DNA from: Hydractinia symbiolongicarpus
Lineage: Eukaryota; Cnidaria; Hydrozoa; Anthoathecata; Hydractiniidae
DNA: 64,000 bases
Direction of reading: 5' to 3'
Assembly (NCBI RefSeq): GCF_029227915.1
Contig: NC_079887.1
Span: 15,685,650-15,749,649 of the forward strand
Position 1 is the stretch's first letter; every line of letters starts with the position of its first letter. Shown in pieces: positions 35,430 through 46,500 of this stretch. The notes below the pieces were generated by a model that worked only from the letters and a program-made list of their open reading frames with translations, ran no database searches and had not been told where the DNA came from. A program made the position numbers and the translations under genes.

Positions 35430-38400
35430 GTTTTATATTGTTTCGCATATCAAAGTTTTTGCACCTAAAACAATTTGGAAACTAGTGTCTTATTATAGTC
35501 AGAAAAAAAATTGTGTCCAGTTTCTGACATGTGTATCCTGATTCTTGCTTAGTCTGTCAGAATTAGTATTTAAACTCGAAGAAGATTTTTCAGTTACGTT
35601 GGAGAGTATCAAAATATGTAGTTGTAATTATTATGTTTTTAACTTATTTTTGGTATTTCTACCACAAAGTTGAAGTGTTTCTTTTTTTATTGCACTGTAT
35701 GTGGCCAATTTATGGAATGCTTTTTACCTGTTTGTATTGTTTGAAGAATACTGAATTTTTGTACTAAATTTTTATGTGGCCTTTTCAAACTATATATATT
35801 TGCATTATTTTTTAAGTACAATCTACTTTTCCTGTTAATATATTATTAGTATGATGATAATTATGCGATTCTGTTTATTTGCCCATTTTTATTGTTCAAT
35901 CGTTCAATAGTTTATATGAAATGAAATTGTAAATATTCTTTTATTAGAATTTGCACGTAATATCAAGTCAATTTTATTCACCAGAATTGATTTTTGGCGT
36001 AAATACTAGGAATAATTTCGCTCAAATTGCTATCTATGGTTTTGAATTTGAAGTACCGTTAACAACGCCTCCTCTAAAATCCTCTAAAGTCTTCTAAAAA
36101 CTGGAAAGTGTGACCAAATGTCCTCTTCAACTCATCTATATGTTTAGGTACGCTAATAATAGTTTGATAGTTTCACTATTATGTTACAGGGATTTTACAT
36201 TTGTTATAGTGATATAAACTATCTATCCTTCATGTTAGCAATACGTCCCTCATCAACAGTTTATTTGAATATTTTTAGTCATTTATTCTGAAAGTAATGC
36301 TTTCGTAAGCATATTAGATCTTCACATCAGAAATAAATAGACTTAAAACCTAAGAAATAAAAAAGCGTTGATCTTCTAAAATCCTCTATTTTTGTTTAAA
36401 ATTTTTTGTTTTTGCGAAAAAATCCTCTAAATTCAGTGCCAAATCTCCTTTAAAATTCTCTAACATCCTCTTCTTCTTCGAACAATTTTTTGTGGTCACA
36501 CTGTATTAGCACCAAAGCGTTTTTAAAGGAGAAGGGCGCCAAACAAACAAACAATCGCTAAAGATGTTGGACAAATCATAAAAAAAATTTATATACCCAT
36601 TTTCTTCCATTCTCTATAAAACAACTCGTGAATATCAGCCTAATACAATATAAATTGTTTTGTCGATCTTTACCGAGAAATATTGCCCGAGATCGATACG
36701 CTGATTATTTATTAACTGATAGCTATATTGTTTGGGCGGAATCGAAAATTTGTGATCTTCCTTCTCGTTGTTTATTTTTATTTTTCAAATTTGCATACGG
36801 TATATACGTGACAGGAGCACCTTGACCAACGGCTTTCTGCATAAAATGTATAAAATTAGCATACATTAATTCTTCGTGTGAGCGTTAAGGATAAAAATTT
36901 AGAATTCGCCTTAACATGACATATAATGGCAATTCCATTCTTCTGTCCATTTTATCTAAACTTAATGAGTTGGACGCTAGGTTCTGTAAATATTTTATTT
37001 TTGCATATGATTCAAAACTTTCTGATACATTTTTGAAGATATGTACACCCTGATAAATCACTTCCGCAACAAAGGAGGTGTTTAATACAACATCATTTAG
37101 TTTTGATAGACCTTTAATTGAATTACACGGAATCTCCATCCAAATGTAAACAGTCCAATAAGCCCTGGGGACAAGAGACGAGGGATGAGTGAAAAACCTG
37201 AGCTGGGGAGGCTGGGTGTTCTTGTTTTTTGATCCTTTTTTCTGTCTGGTTTGTTCCTATTTTGTTCTTAAAGAATTCAGCGTTATTTCGTTCTTAAGCA
37301 AAAAATTAATAGCACCCGTTTTCTTTAGGCGCTCCTACCTCGTTCAGTGCCCACATGTGATAATCAGAAAATTGATAAGCGCTCAGAGCGCTAATTCGAA
37401 TTATAATGATATGATAAATAATTGCTATGTTGCGCTTTGAGTAACACCTTAACTTTGGAACAAAACCCTAATTCAGTCTCAAAACTTTTTCTATTTTCTT
37501 GCTCATCTTACTTGCTCATGTCAAACGGCAAGAAGCAACTGTGCTCTTTTGTCTCTCATCGGTGCAATGCTCCATTGTTTATGTTCGTCTCGCCGCCAGA
37601 AACACAAAAAAGTAACAACAGGCCCTGTCTTCAAAAGGGTGGACAAACGGTGGAGAAATGCAAAGTATACCACCATTGATTGTTTGGTTTTTTCTTCTCA
37701 TTTTTAGTTTTACCTTTTCAGTATCTTCAAGTTTTATCCACCATTTTACCTGTCAAAATTTATTTGGCTGGTTAAAGATTTCTGTCAGATAATATTTTCG
37801 TCACCTAGCTGGTAAAAATTTCCTCATTTTTATCAAATTTTTGACCTGGCATTTGTTACTTTTCCCTTGAGACACCTTTTTAGGAAAAAGTATGCTCTCA
37901 TATCTTTCATGTATCGATGTTATCGTCCTGCGTTATGTTTACCAACAGATTTTTTCCGGTTTAATGTTAATTGCAGATGGGTAAAAAAATATTCGTCGGA
38001 TATTTATTTCTTTAAATTTTTTTTGTCATATTTTTATCCATTGGATTATTCTCCGCGGGTAAGTTCATCTTCTTTCGAGTTATACCTTGTTATAGGAAAT
38101 TAACATCCTTCAAAATAGCGCTCAAAAAATGACAAAAAGATACAACGCAACAGAAAAATGAAATGTTAGAAAAAACAAAAAATGAACGAAACACTTTAGC
38201 CCATTTTCTTGTCAACCGAAACATAAACATACCGGTTGGGTGTTCGTTTTAACCAGCAAGGCCTTCTTTAATATCCTTTATAAATCGTAGAAATTTTTGG
38301 AGATTTAATTACCGTCTAAATTCAAAACGCGTATACTATAATGAAGTATTCTATACCTTTAGCCATCCATAAATCAGGCGCACACCGTCGGATCTGTGGG

Positions 38401-38870
38401 CGCGATAGGGGCTGTTCCATTTTTATTTCTCCGAGGTGTACTTTCTGCCTCAATCAGTTTGCTTTTGTCTTTTATGTTCTAAAAAATCTTCAGTGTGCCT
38501 CAGTCACAAAAAATTAGGTACATGGGAATGCGGCTTTACAATTTCTATAATTTCTATTTATCCGCGAAGTTCAACTCACTACACTCTAGGCTTTAGGATC
38601 CTGGATCCTGCGAGCAGGGAGAGGGGCTTTTCGATTATTTTTTCTTGTGTTTTTGGGCGGCGGGAGATGGTATCCAAAGTGGTGAACACAATAAACAAAT
38701 TCTAAACTTTTGACTGTTATTCCACGTTATAGAAGTGGTTTTATGTTGTTAACTTGGCCTAAATTATTCTTTCTACCGAATCTGAAGAAAATATTAGACT
38801 ACGGATGAGATATAGCTAGTTAGGTTCCAGGGACTCTGCATAATAGATTCGTAAGGGTTGGGTTAGCGCG
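35430..38870. other. LIMK 3' flank and intergenic sequence
   Basis: No gene recognised. There are repeats of the word TCCTCTAAA at 36068-36090 and 36370-36440, and a solitary MITE end (AAGCCCTGGGGACAAGAGAC) at 37160. Open frames such as 37189-37679 have no family signature and no coherent splice sites. Confidence 0.5.
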
Positions 38871-38876
38871 TTTCTC

Positions 38877-39140
38877 TAGCCATGGCTAGCCTCCTAATAT
38901 CGAGGGATTTACCCTGTCTGTTATTTCAAGGAGGGACCAAAGCTTCGATGGGGAGTCCTAGAGTATTTAAGGCTCTTTTCGAGCTATGCAAACCTGAGGG
39001 TCCGCGCTCTGCCAGACAACTCCCTGACACAGCACTGCACACAGTCTCCCCAATTTCCCTCATATGATGGGCTGGGGGTTCACCCAGGCCTATGGTAATA
39101 ATGTGAGAGTGTAATAGTGTGAGAGTTATAACTACTAAGC
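38877..39140 (-). mobile_element. tRNA-derived SINE, copy 3 (antisense, diverged)
   Basis: The reverse complement matches the SINE at 7661: CCTCGATATTAGGAGGCTAG, CTCTAGGACTCCCCATC, GTGTGCAGTGCTGTGTC, and a head with GCTTAGTAGTTATAACTCTC. The internal B-box region is lost or diverged. The 3' end lies at 38877, about 60 bp before the sequence loses similarity, and the element ends shortly before the TIR element at 39202. Confidence 0.75.
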
Positions 39141-39849
39141 TGCCATAATGTAAATAAAGTTTAGACGACTTTCTAGCGACTTTCATACTATTCTGTAATA
39201 ACAGTCAGGGAAATCCTCTTAACTAAGCTGTATAGCTTAAATTGGAGATCTTGTAAATAAGCTGTATATATAATGCAGCTTAATTAGGTGACATATATCT
39301 AAATTAGGAGGTAGAAAAAGTTTTTCTCTGATTATATACTTGAAAAACTTAAATTTTAGCAAAATCACAGCTGCAGCCCTATCATCGTAAGTTTGACTAC
39401 TACACATTTTAAAAAAGAATGGTATTTCCAGGACCCCGGGTTTAAAAGATATGAAGTAGAAACAATGGTTCATCGTAACGATAGTTTATTTAAATGTACT
39501 TACTAAAACAGGAATCGACCGAAAACGAGCAGAAAACGAGCAGTAAACAACAAGAAATAAGCATTAAACGACCAGAAAACCATCAAAAAGCCCAAATACA
39601 ACCAAAATACAACAGCAAATGGCTATATGACAGGGGAAAAAGATTACCAAATTGCTTGATTATGGGCCCAAGTTTCATTCATTTTTTGTTTTTTTTCTAG
39701 GAAGCCATTGCGTTGATGTCTCACTTAACCGAAGTTTTTTGCTCAAGGGACCGTAATCCGGGGTCTTTTCTCTTAAGCGAAGTATTTTTGCTTGGATTTA
39801 GTAAGGAGGTGTAATGGACTGAGAAATTTGGTCCCAAATTAGTTCAAGT

Positions 39850-41335
39850 TCCACTTATCCAGAAGAATTATTATCAGAGGTTGCTTAACTCTGAGTTTGA
39901 TTGGGATGAGGATAATTTGTCTGGTGATGATGTTGTAGAAGGGCCAGCTATGCAGATCAAAACAGAATGGGTAGTGGAGGCTATTAGGAAATTGAAAATT
40001 GGCAAGGCTGCAGGAGTATCAGGTATTGTTGCAGAGATGGTAAAAGCATCTGGATATATTGGCGTTCAGCTTATTACAACTCTTGCTAATCAGATTATAA
40101 AAGATGGTGCTATTCCAAGTAAGTGGCAGTCGAGTGTAATAGTGAATTGTTTCAAGGGCAAGGGTGATGCATTATAGAGATTTAGAGATTTGAAGTTGGT
40201 TAATCAAGTAATAAAAGTTAATAAAAGAGTGATTGATAAGTTACTTAGAGAAAGAATTGATATAGAGAAGATGCAATTTGGTTTTGTTCCAGGGCGTGGC
40301 ACTACAGATGCAATATTTTACTCAGACAGCTTCAGGAAAAGTATTTAGGTAAGAGAAAGAACCTCTATTTTGCCTTTGTATATTGAGGGAAAGCTTTTGA
40401 TAGAGTGCCACGTAAAGTTATTTGGTGGGCTATGAGAAAATTAGGTGTGGATGATTGGCTAGTTACGATGGTACAGTCTATGTACAGCAATGCTAGAAGT
40501 CTTGTCAGGATTAACGATCCACTTAGTGATGAATTTAGTGTAAATGTTGGTGTACATCAGGGTTCTGTACTTAGTCCTTTGTTGTTTGTTCTAGTCTTAG
40601 AAGCGCTGTTGATGGAGTTCAGAACAGGTTTAGTTGAAGAATTAGTTGAAAAGTTTGAGAAGTGGAAGAAAGGGCTAGAAGAGAAAGGGCTAAGGGTGAA
40701 CACAGCAAAGTCTAAAGTCATGATTAGTAGCATAAAATGAAATGAAATGAAATGAAATAAACATATATTTCAGTTTACTAGGAGATAAATATACATTATT
40801 AATTAAAAATTTTGCCCTAGTAAACCCCGGAAACTGCAAATTGCAGCCAAGAGTGACCTTGTAGTTGGAAACTGGCCTTATTGAGTTTGCAGGAAAGGGG
40901 TTGGTAGTAACTCAATTTTTTGTCAGACTTGCAAGCATTGGGTACATAAGAAGTGCAGTAGTATTGGTGAAAGGTTAAGAGCTGACATTCAGTTTGTATG
41001 CAAGCATTGCTAAGGTGAGATTATAGAGAATGAAGTATTTCCAGCTTCAATGATGTACAACAGTGGCTCGTTAGAGATAGTTGAGAACTTCTGTTACTTA
41101 TGTTATATGTTGGGCAGTGAAGGGGGTGTTGGTAGAAGTCTTACTTGCAGGATAGGTTCTGCTTGGAAAAAGTTCAGAGTGTTACTTTCTTTGTTGACTA
41201 GCTGGGTTTTGTCAATTGAGTTTAAAGGTAGGTTGTATGAGGCCCGTGTAAGAAGTGTTATGTTGTACGGTAGTGAGACATGGGCAGTGAAGCAGCAAAA
41301 TCTTGACTGTTTAGAAAGGAATGATACGATTCCCA
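39850..41335 (+). mobile_element. Decayed non-LTR retrotransposon (reverse transcriptase fragment)
   Basis: Reading across frames gives non-LTR RT blocks in order: LNSEFDWDEDN, VVEAIRKLKIGKAAGVSGI, FGFVPGRGTTDAIF, FAFVY.GKAFDRVPRKV, and VGVHQGSVLSPLLFVLVLEA. Then the thumb helix EKFEKWKKGLEEKGLRVN follows directly: the segment that should hold the catalytic YADD motif is deleted near 40630. After an AAATG microsatellite (40737-40760) come a C-terminal Cys/His cluster (FCQTCKHWVHKKC) and a tail with GSAWKKF and MLYGSETWAVK. Stop codons occur at about 40177, 40346 and 40386. It cannot be active. Confidence 0.9.
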
Positions 41336-41622
41336 CTGCTTTCCATACCTGGCTACTTATTTACTTGAATCAATCAGGGCCTCTTAACAACTTTCTTCTG
41401 ATTTAGTTTGATGGTTACATGTTCCCGCGTTTGATATCACCTTCAAATTTTTAAACCCAACAAAATAACCACTGGAAAATAACGACCTGCACGGCAGAGG
41501 AAAAATTTGAAAAGAATGAATGGTAAAATGAATTCAATTTTTGTTTCACACATGTCTGGAAATTTATAAACTTTTTCTTTTGGTTTTTCTATGTCTGGGT
41601 ATGATACATATATAGATAATAA

Positions 41623-41693
41623 TCTCGTTTCCAGGGTTCTTCTACCCCTATGATATGCCGACACATAAGCGTACAAGAGCCCTAGAGACAAGC
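41623..41693. repeat. Relic of the CCTCGTCCCCAGGG MITE family
   Basis: TCTCGTTTCCAGGGTTCTTC at one side and AAGAGCCCTAGAGACAAG at the other, about 70 bp in all, form a degraded inverted pair like the intact element at 18670-18784. It lies inside the 39202-42459 element. Confidence 0.55.
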
Positions 41694-42459
41694 TTATATC
41701 TGAAACATTCCTGCCTTATTATCGGTTTAAGTAGACAACTAAAAATGACATGGATCATGCATGTCACGAGCAACAACTATATATTTCATATTGAACAAAA
41801 ACTAAACAAATTTAGAAGTTTCTTCGTGAATGATTTTTAAATGTCTAGACATATTTTTCTGCAATCGTGCAGTTAGTTACATGAAAATGAAGCCTTCTGC
41901 CAACTTTAAAACGACCTGGGGTTTTGAAGATATTATCTGTGAAAATAAATATTGCAGAGTAAAGCGCTAATTTACACTGGTGAGTCTTCCGTGGGTCACA
42001 GAGAGAGAGAGAGAGCACCCATTTTATTATTTGTTAACTGCTGGTTTCTGGTCATTTGTGTGTGTTTCCTGCTCGTTTCCTGGTGGTTTTTCGTGGTTTC
42101 TGCTCGTTTTTGGTTATTTCCTGTTATAGTAAGTACGCTATTTAAAGCTGTATATACTGCATCCTAGTTAAGATGTCACGCCACGTGATACAGCCTATTT
42201 AAGCAGCCATTTTTAAAACTTTAAATTTAGCGGATCTCTGGGGTGCTACGAAAAAACTAATGCATTGGGAATGTTTATATACATGTTATTATTGGATTTA
42301 TTTAGTTAGATAGATGCTAAAATTCAGTTAAATGTGTGTTTTCGATGATCGATTTGTACATCTTAATCAAGCTGTAGATCACAAAATGTATCATACATCC
42401 TAATTAAGCTGACATCCAAATTAAGCTGTACAGCTTAATTAAAAGAATTTCCCTGACTG

Positions 42460-43560
42460 AATAATAATATATAAAGCCACATGGGCCATTACACGTTGTT
42501 TGTTTTTTATTACAAGAAACATGCATTTGGGCTTATGCTTGACGTTTCTTAGTTTTTTCGAGAAATAAGCCTCATTCAAGGATTGCACACATGTGTGAAC
42601 TTCAAGGGCAAATTTTGTGTGGAATTATCCATTCATTCAGGATTATAATGCACTGGTGTGGATCAATAACTTAAGTATATTATATACTTATTTAATATTT
42701 AATAGAAGCTTTAAAGGAAACCCAAGGTATAAAATGATGTTGGACTTTATTATAGAGCTTAAAAAGTTAGCTAACACTTCTTTTTAAATTTTTTAAAAAG
42801 TTTTTTTCGTTCTCAAGGTATTGACATTTAAAGAATTTCAAATTTAATTATGCTGTATGAATTATGATGACATATTTCAGTAATAGCAAATTTAGACATT
42901 TTCTTTCATCAGTAATTTTAAACCTGTTAAGGAATGTGCATTCAAACTTTATCAATGCATAGATATTATAAAGGTCATTTGATTACCATAATTTTTTGCC
43001 AAAATGGCACTTGTTTGCTCGTCCCAGGCCTCTTAATTTTTTGCTGACAACCTCATAACATGGGATCTGCATGTCGGTTTGCAATCAAATTTTGTAAGTA
43101 ACCATATAGGGCTTATACAAGCTTACCCACAGAATGTTACTGTTAATAAAACCATAACTCCGAATCTTAAAGTCATCGAGAAAGGGAGCACATAACTATC
43201 TGGTCTGTAAATAAAACTACCACCCCAAACACTACCCCAATTGGGATACCCATGTTTTCAATACAACCAGACCAAAATCACTACAAAAAACATTTTTTCA
43301 TATTATATAGTGCGATAGTGAGTAAGAGCTTAAACAAGGTTAGGTCTCAACGCACATGCTTTATTTTTTTTATCTGTAGGGATTTCAAAGATAGGATCAA
43401 CATTTAATAGTAGTAATAAAGACAAGTAGCACCATTCAATGTTGTCTATTCCCCTTTAAAAAAAAGCAATATTCACCAGTTTACAGTCAATCCAACAGTT
43501 AATTTCTATTTGCAAAATTTTCGACATTATTTTTGTATATATAGTATAAGAAGTAATCCT
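42460..43560. other. Upstream region of the two-pass membrane protein gene
   Basis: AT-rich, no gene or clear repeat. It presumably includes the promoter. Confidence 0.5.
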
Positions 43561-43587
43561 TCTTTTAGTGTTAATAATACCAAAAAA

Positions 43588-46500
43588 ATGGCATTGGTAG
43601 ATGACCTTAAAGAATGTAAACTATATGCAATTTTAAGTGTTGTTGGAGTCATTTTTGTTATTGGAGGAGTTGGATGTTTCTTTGGTGGGTTTGTTAGTAC
43701 CAACATTCTAACCAAAGGAATACCTGGCATTGGAATTGGCTGCATTGCAATTGGTGCTTTTATCCTGATATTTTGCTGCTACTTAAGGCGTAAAGATCAG
43801 TACTCTAATGTAAACACAGGTCCTCAAGTCACTACTTATTCAGCAACCGGTACTGTTGTTGGTACTCAGCAAGTATATCCCCAGGGAGCACCAACATATC
43901 CAGCTCAACAAGGCAGTCACCCACCTCAGCAAGGGAGTTATCCCCCACAACATGGCAATTACCCACCTCAACAAGGGAATTACCCACCTCCCCAGCAAGG
44001 AGTATACCAACAGCAAGGAACATATCCGCCTTCTCAGAACACCTATCCACCTTCCCCAAATACATATCCACCACCACAAGGAACCTATCCTCCACCACAA
44101 GGAAGTTACATACCCCCACAGGGAACATATCCACAGGCAACCTATCCCGCTCCAGAATCCAAATCTTCTGGTTCTGCTTACCCAAGTAAGTTCAATATGT
44201 ATTTTTTTCTAACCTTTTTATGCACTAGAATTCAGAACACTATACCTACTTCCAAAAATTAATGCCCACGAAATGCATATTTTTTTCGAAAACAAAAATT
44301 ACCTCGAAAATTAGTACCATAAGGTATACTCGATCTTGCCAAATCAAAAGATTAGAGAATTGTAGTATTATAGTATTTCATAGGATTCTGGATGTTTTTA
44401 AAAGTATTTTTAATCCTTAGGACACTTTTATCTTTAAAGATTGTCCCCTATTACAAAGGATTCACTTGATCAAAGTCGTTTTCTATTTTTTAAGAAATTC
44501 GTAAATTTTGTTTTGCAGTAAGTGTAGATTTAATTTGGCCTTTTTTTCCTCTTAAAATTTTCATTTATCCACGCAACTAGCGATAACCTCCGTCAATGCA
44601 GCAATCAGCAAATTATGATAGGATAGAGACATGCATATTTACCTTGCGCGAACTATAGAACAGCTATTGAAAGTTCTAAAGTTTTGTGTTTTATTTGGTT
44701 TCCGTGGTGTTTTCCGATTCTTAAAGGTACTGTCCGATTAAAAATCAACTAAAATTTTGACAAAAAATTCTTATTTGGAACTAATTTCTATAAAATAATT
44801 AAATAATTATTTGTTTTCTTTCCTTACACCAACTGAACAATATCTCATTCTTGTTTACAAAAAAGCATGCGGTCTCTCGCTTCGATTGTTTATATGGATG
44901 GCGGATGATAGGCACTAAAGCGAGGCTGAAATAATATGTCGCGTGTGACGTATTTACCTGGAGCGCGCCGAACTGCCCAAAATAGATAAAACGTGGGCCA
45001 GGGCTGATATTTTATTATATGTTTAAAAATTATGGTAATCTTACCCCCTGAATTGTGAAAAACCGCTTTTTATGAATTATTCATATGGAATTAAAAAATC
45101 GAAGGCGAGAGATGTGTCTAGACCTTAAGGTAAACACACACTGTGCTAATTCTGTACGAACCTAAGTAAGAAGCTTTCGCTAATAAAACTTGAAGTTCAA
45201 TATGACTTTAGCCTTAGGGTTGCATAGTTGTTTCAGCTACTCTAAAGACAACCAATCAATAATTAAAAATTAGTTTCCTCTTCACTAGATGTCCCGCCAC
45301 AGAGAGATTAGACTCAGATCGCACATTCAGTAAGGTTGAGAGGCAGAATAATGTCGTGGTGCGCTGTTGTGAATTCCACTAACAACAGTCGAAAAAAACA
45401 GGATAAAATTTTTTTTTCGCTGCTTAAGGATCCAAAAAAAAATCTTCCGTATAAGGAAAAACCAAAAGTCAGAGAAATATCTGAACGGAGGAAAGAAAAG
45501 GATGTTAAGGAGGTGAGTAGGGGCTGGTAACTAGGTGGTCGTTCGAAACTCTCTGTCATGGAGTGCCACCAAAGATGGTCACAGCGTACTCTTCAATAAA
45601 ACCACCGCTCGGAATTCTTCGTGTTCCGTAATACATTTTTTATCTGAAAAATATTACAATATTACTCAATCACACTGGCATCTAAGAATTACTCATGAAG
45701 GATTAGAAACTTTTATACCATGTAATTGAAAATATTTAATAGAGTCCAGTCTTTTTCAGGAGAGGCGTGCGATCGCACGCGCTCGCCCTGGCACACGCCT
45801 AAATCGTTTCAGGCGTGTGATTAATCGCACGCCTGAAAAATAAATATTGAGTTTTCAAAATCAACCTATAAAATCCATCTTGTAGCGTGCGATGTAGCGT
45901 GCGATGGCAGCCCTCGAAATAATTTTTGGACAGTCGTCAGACAAAACGTCCGATAGATTTCCGTATTGGTCGGACACTTTTAGATCTCAGAAATTATTGA
46001 ATAGTCCTGGTCCTTTTAATCCACGAGCAAGCCTATTCATAGCCAACCTGACATCCTAGCTAATTCACCGACTCCTGACTTAGTTAAAAGAACTACGTAG
46101 ACATAAATCTCTTTTGCCTGGCCCCTTCGTCGTTGGTAACCAGGTCTTACACAAGAAATCCAGCCATGCTGTTCTTAACTAATGCGGAGGTGAACGCCGA
46201 CGGAGCACGGATGAAGCAAGTCTGCAAAACTGCACTTACAGGCGGAATAGACATTTTATCATGGATTTAATTGTAGATAATTTCTTCATTTGACAAAATA
46301 ATTGGAAACCATAGCAGGTCCGAATTTAATGGATTTTTTCTTTATGCCTGTAAAACCGAAACCCACGGGCGGTATAAATTTTTTTCTGTAAAAATTTTGT
46401 TAAAGTGTAGCTGAACTTTTTGAATGAATTTTGAAGTTTTATTTAAGCCACGTGGATAAAGATTTTTTTTAATTTGAAAACAAAGCATATTTTTGCCTAT

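Larger units (their letters stand above)
39202..42459. mobile_element. 3.26-kb DNA element with long terminal inverted repeats
   Basis: The left end begins CAGTCAGGGAAATCCTCTTA and continues ACTAAGCTGTATAGCTTAA; the right end, reverse-complemented, begins CAGTCAGGGAAATTCTTTTA and continues ATTAAGCTGTACAGCTTAA. Further in, AAACGAGCAGAAA near 39520 has its inverse near 42100, so the arms are related over roughly 350 bp. AATAA flanks both ends, a possible 5-bp target duplication. The middle is occupied by a decayed retrotransposon (39850-41335) and a MITE relic (41623-41693). No transposase was recognised, so the element is probably non-autonomous. Confidence 0.8.

Noticed and set aside
36107-36502. 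AGTGTGACC ... GGTCACACT as transposon ends
   Set aside because: Only 9 bp match, and the TCCTCTAAA words on the two sides are in the same rather than opposite direction; too weak.
43832-44212. Three other open frames overlapping exon 1 of the membrane-protein gene
   Set aside because: Shadows of the Pro/Gln/Tyr repeat region; only the frame with membrane segments and in-phase splice to the PPxY exon is coherent.
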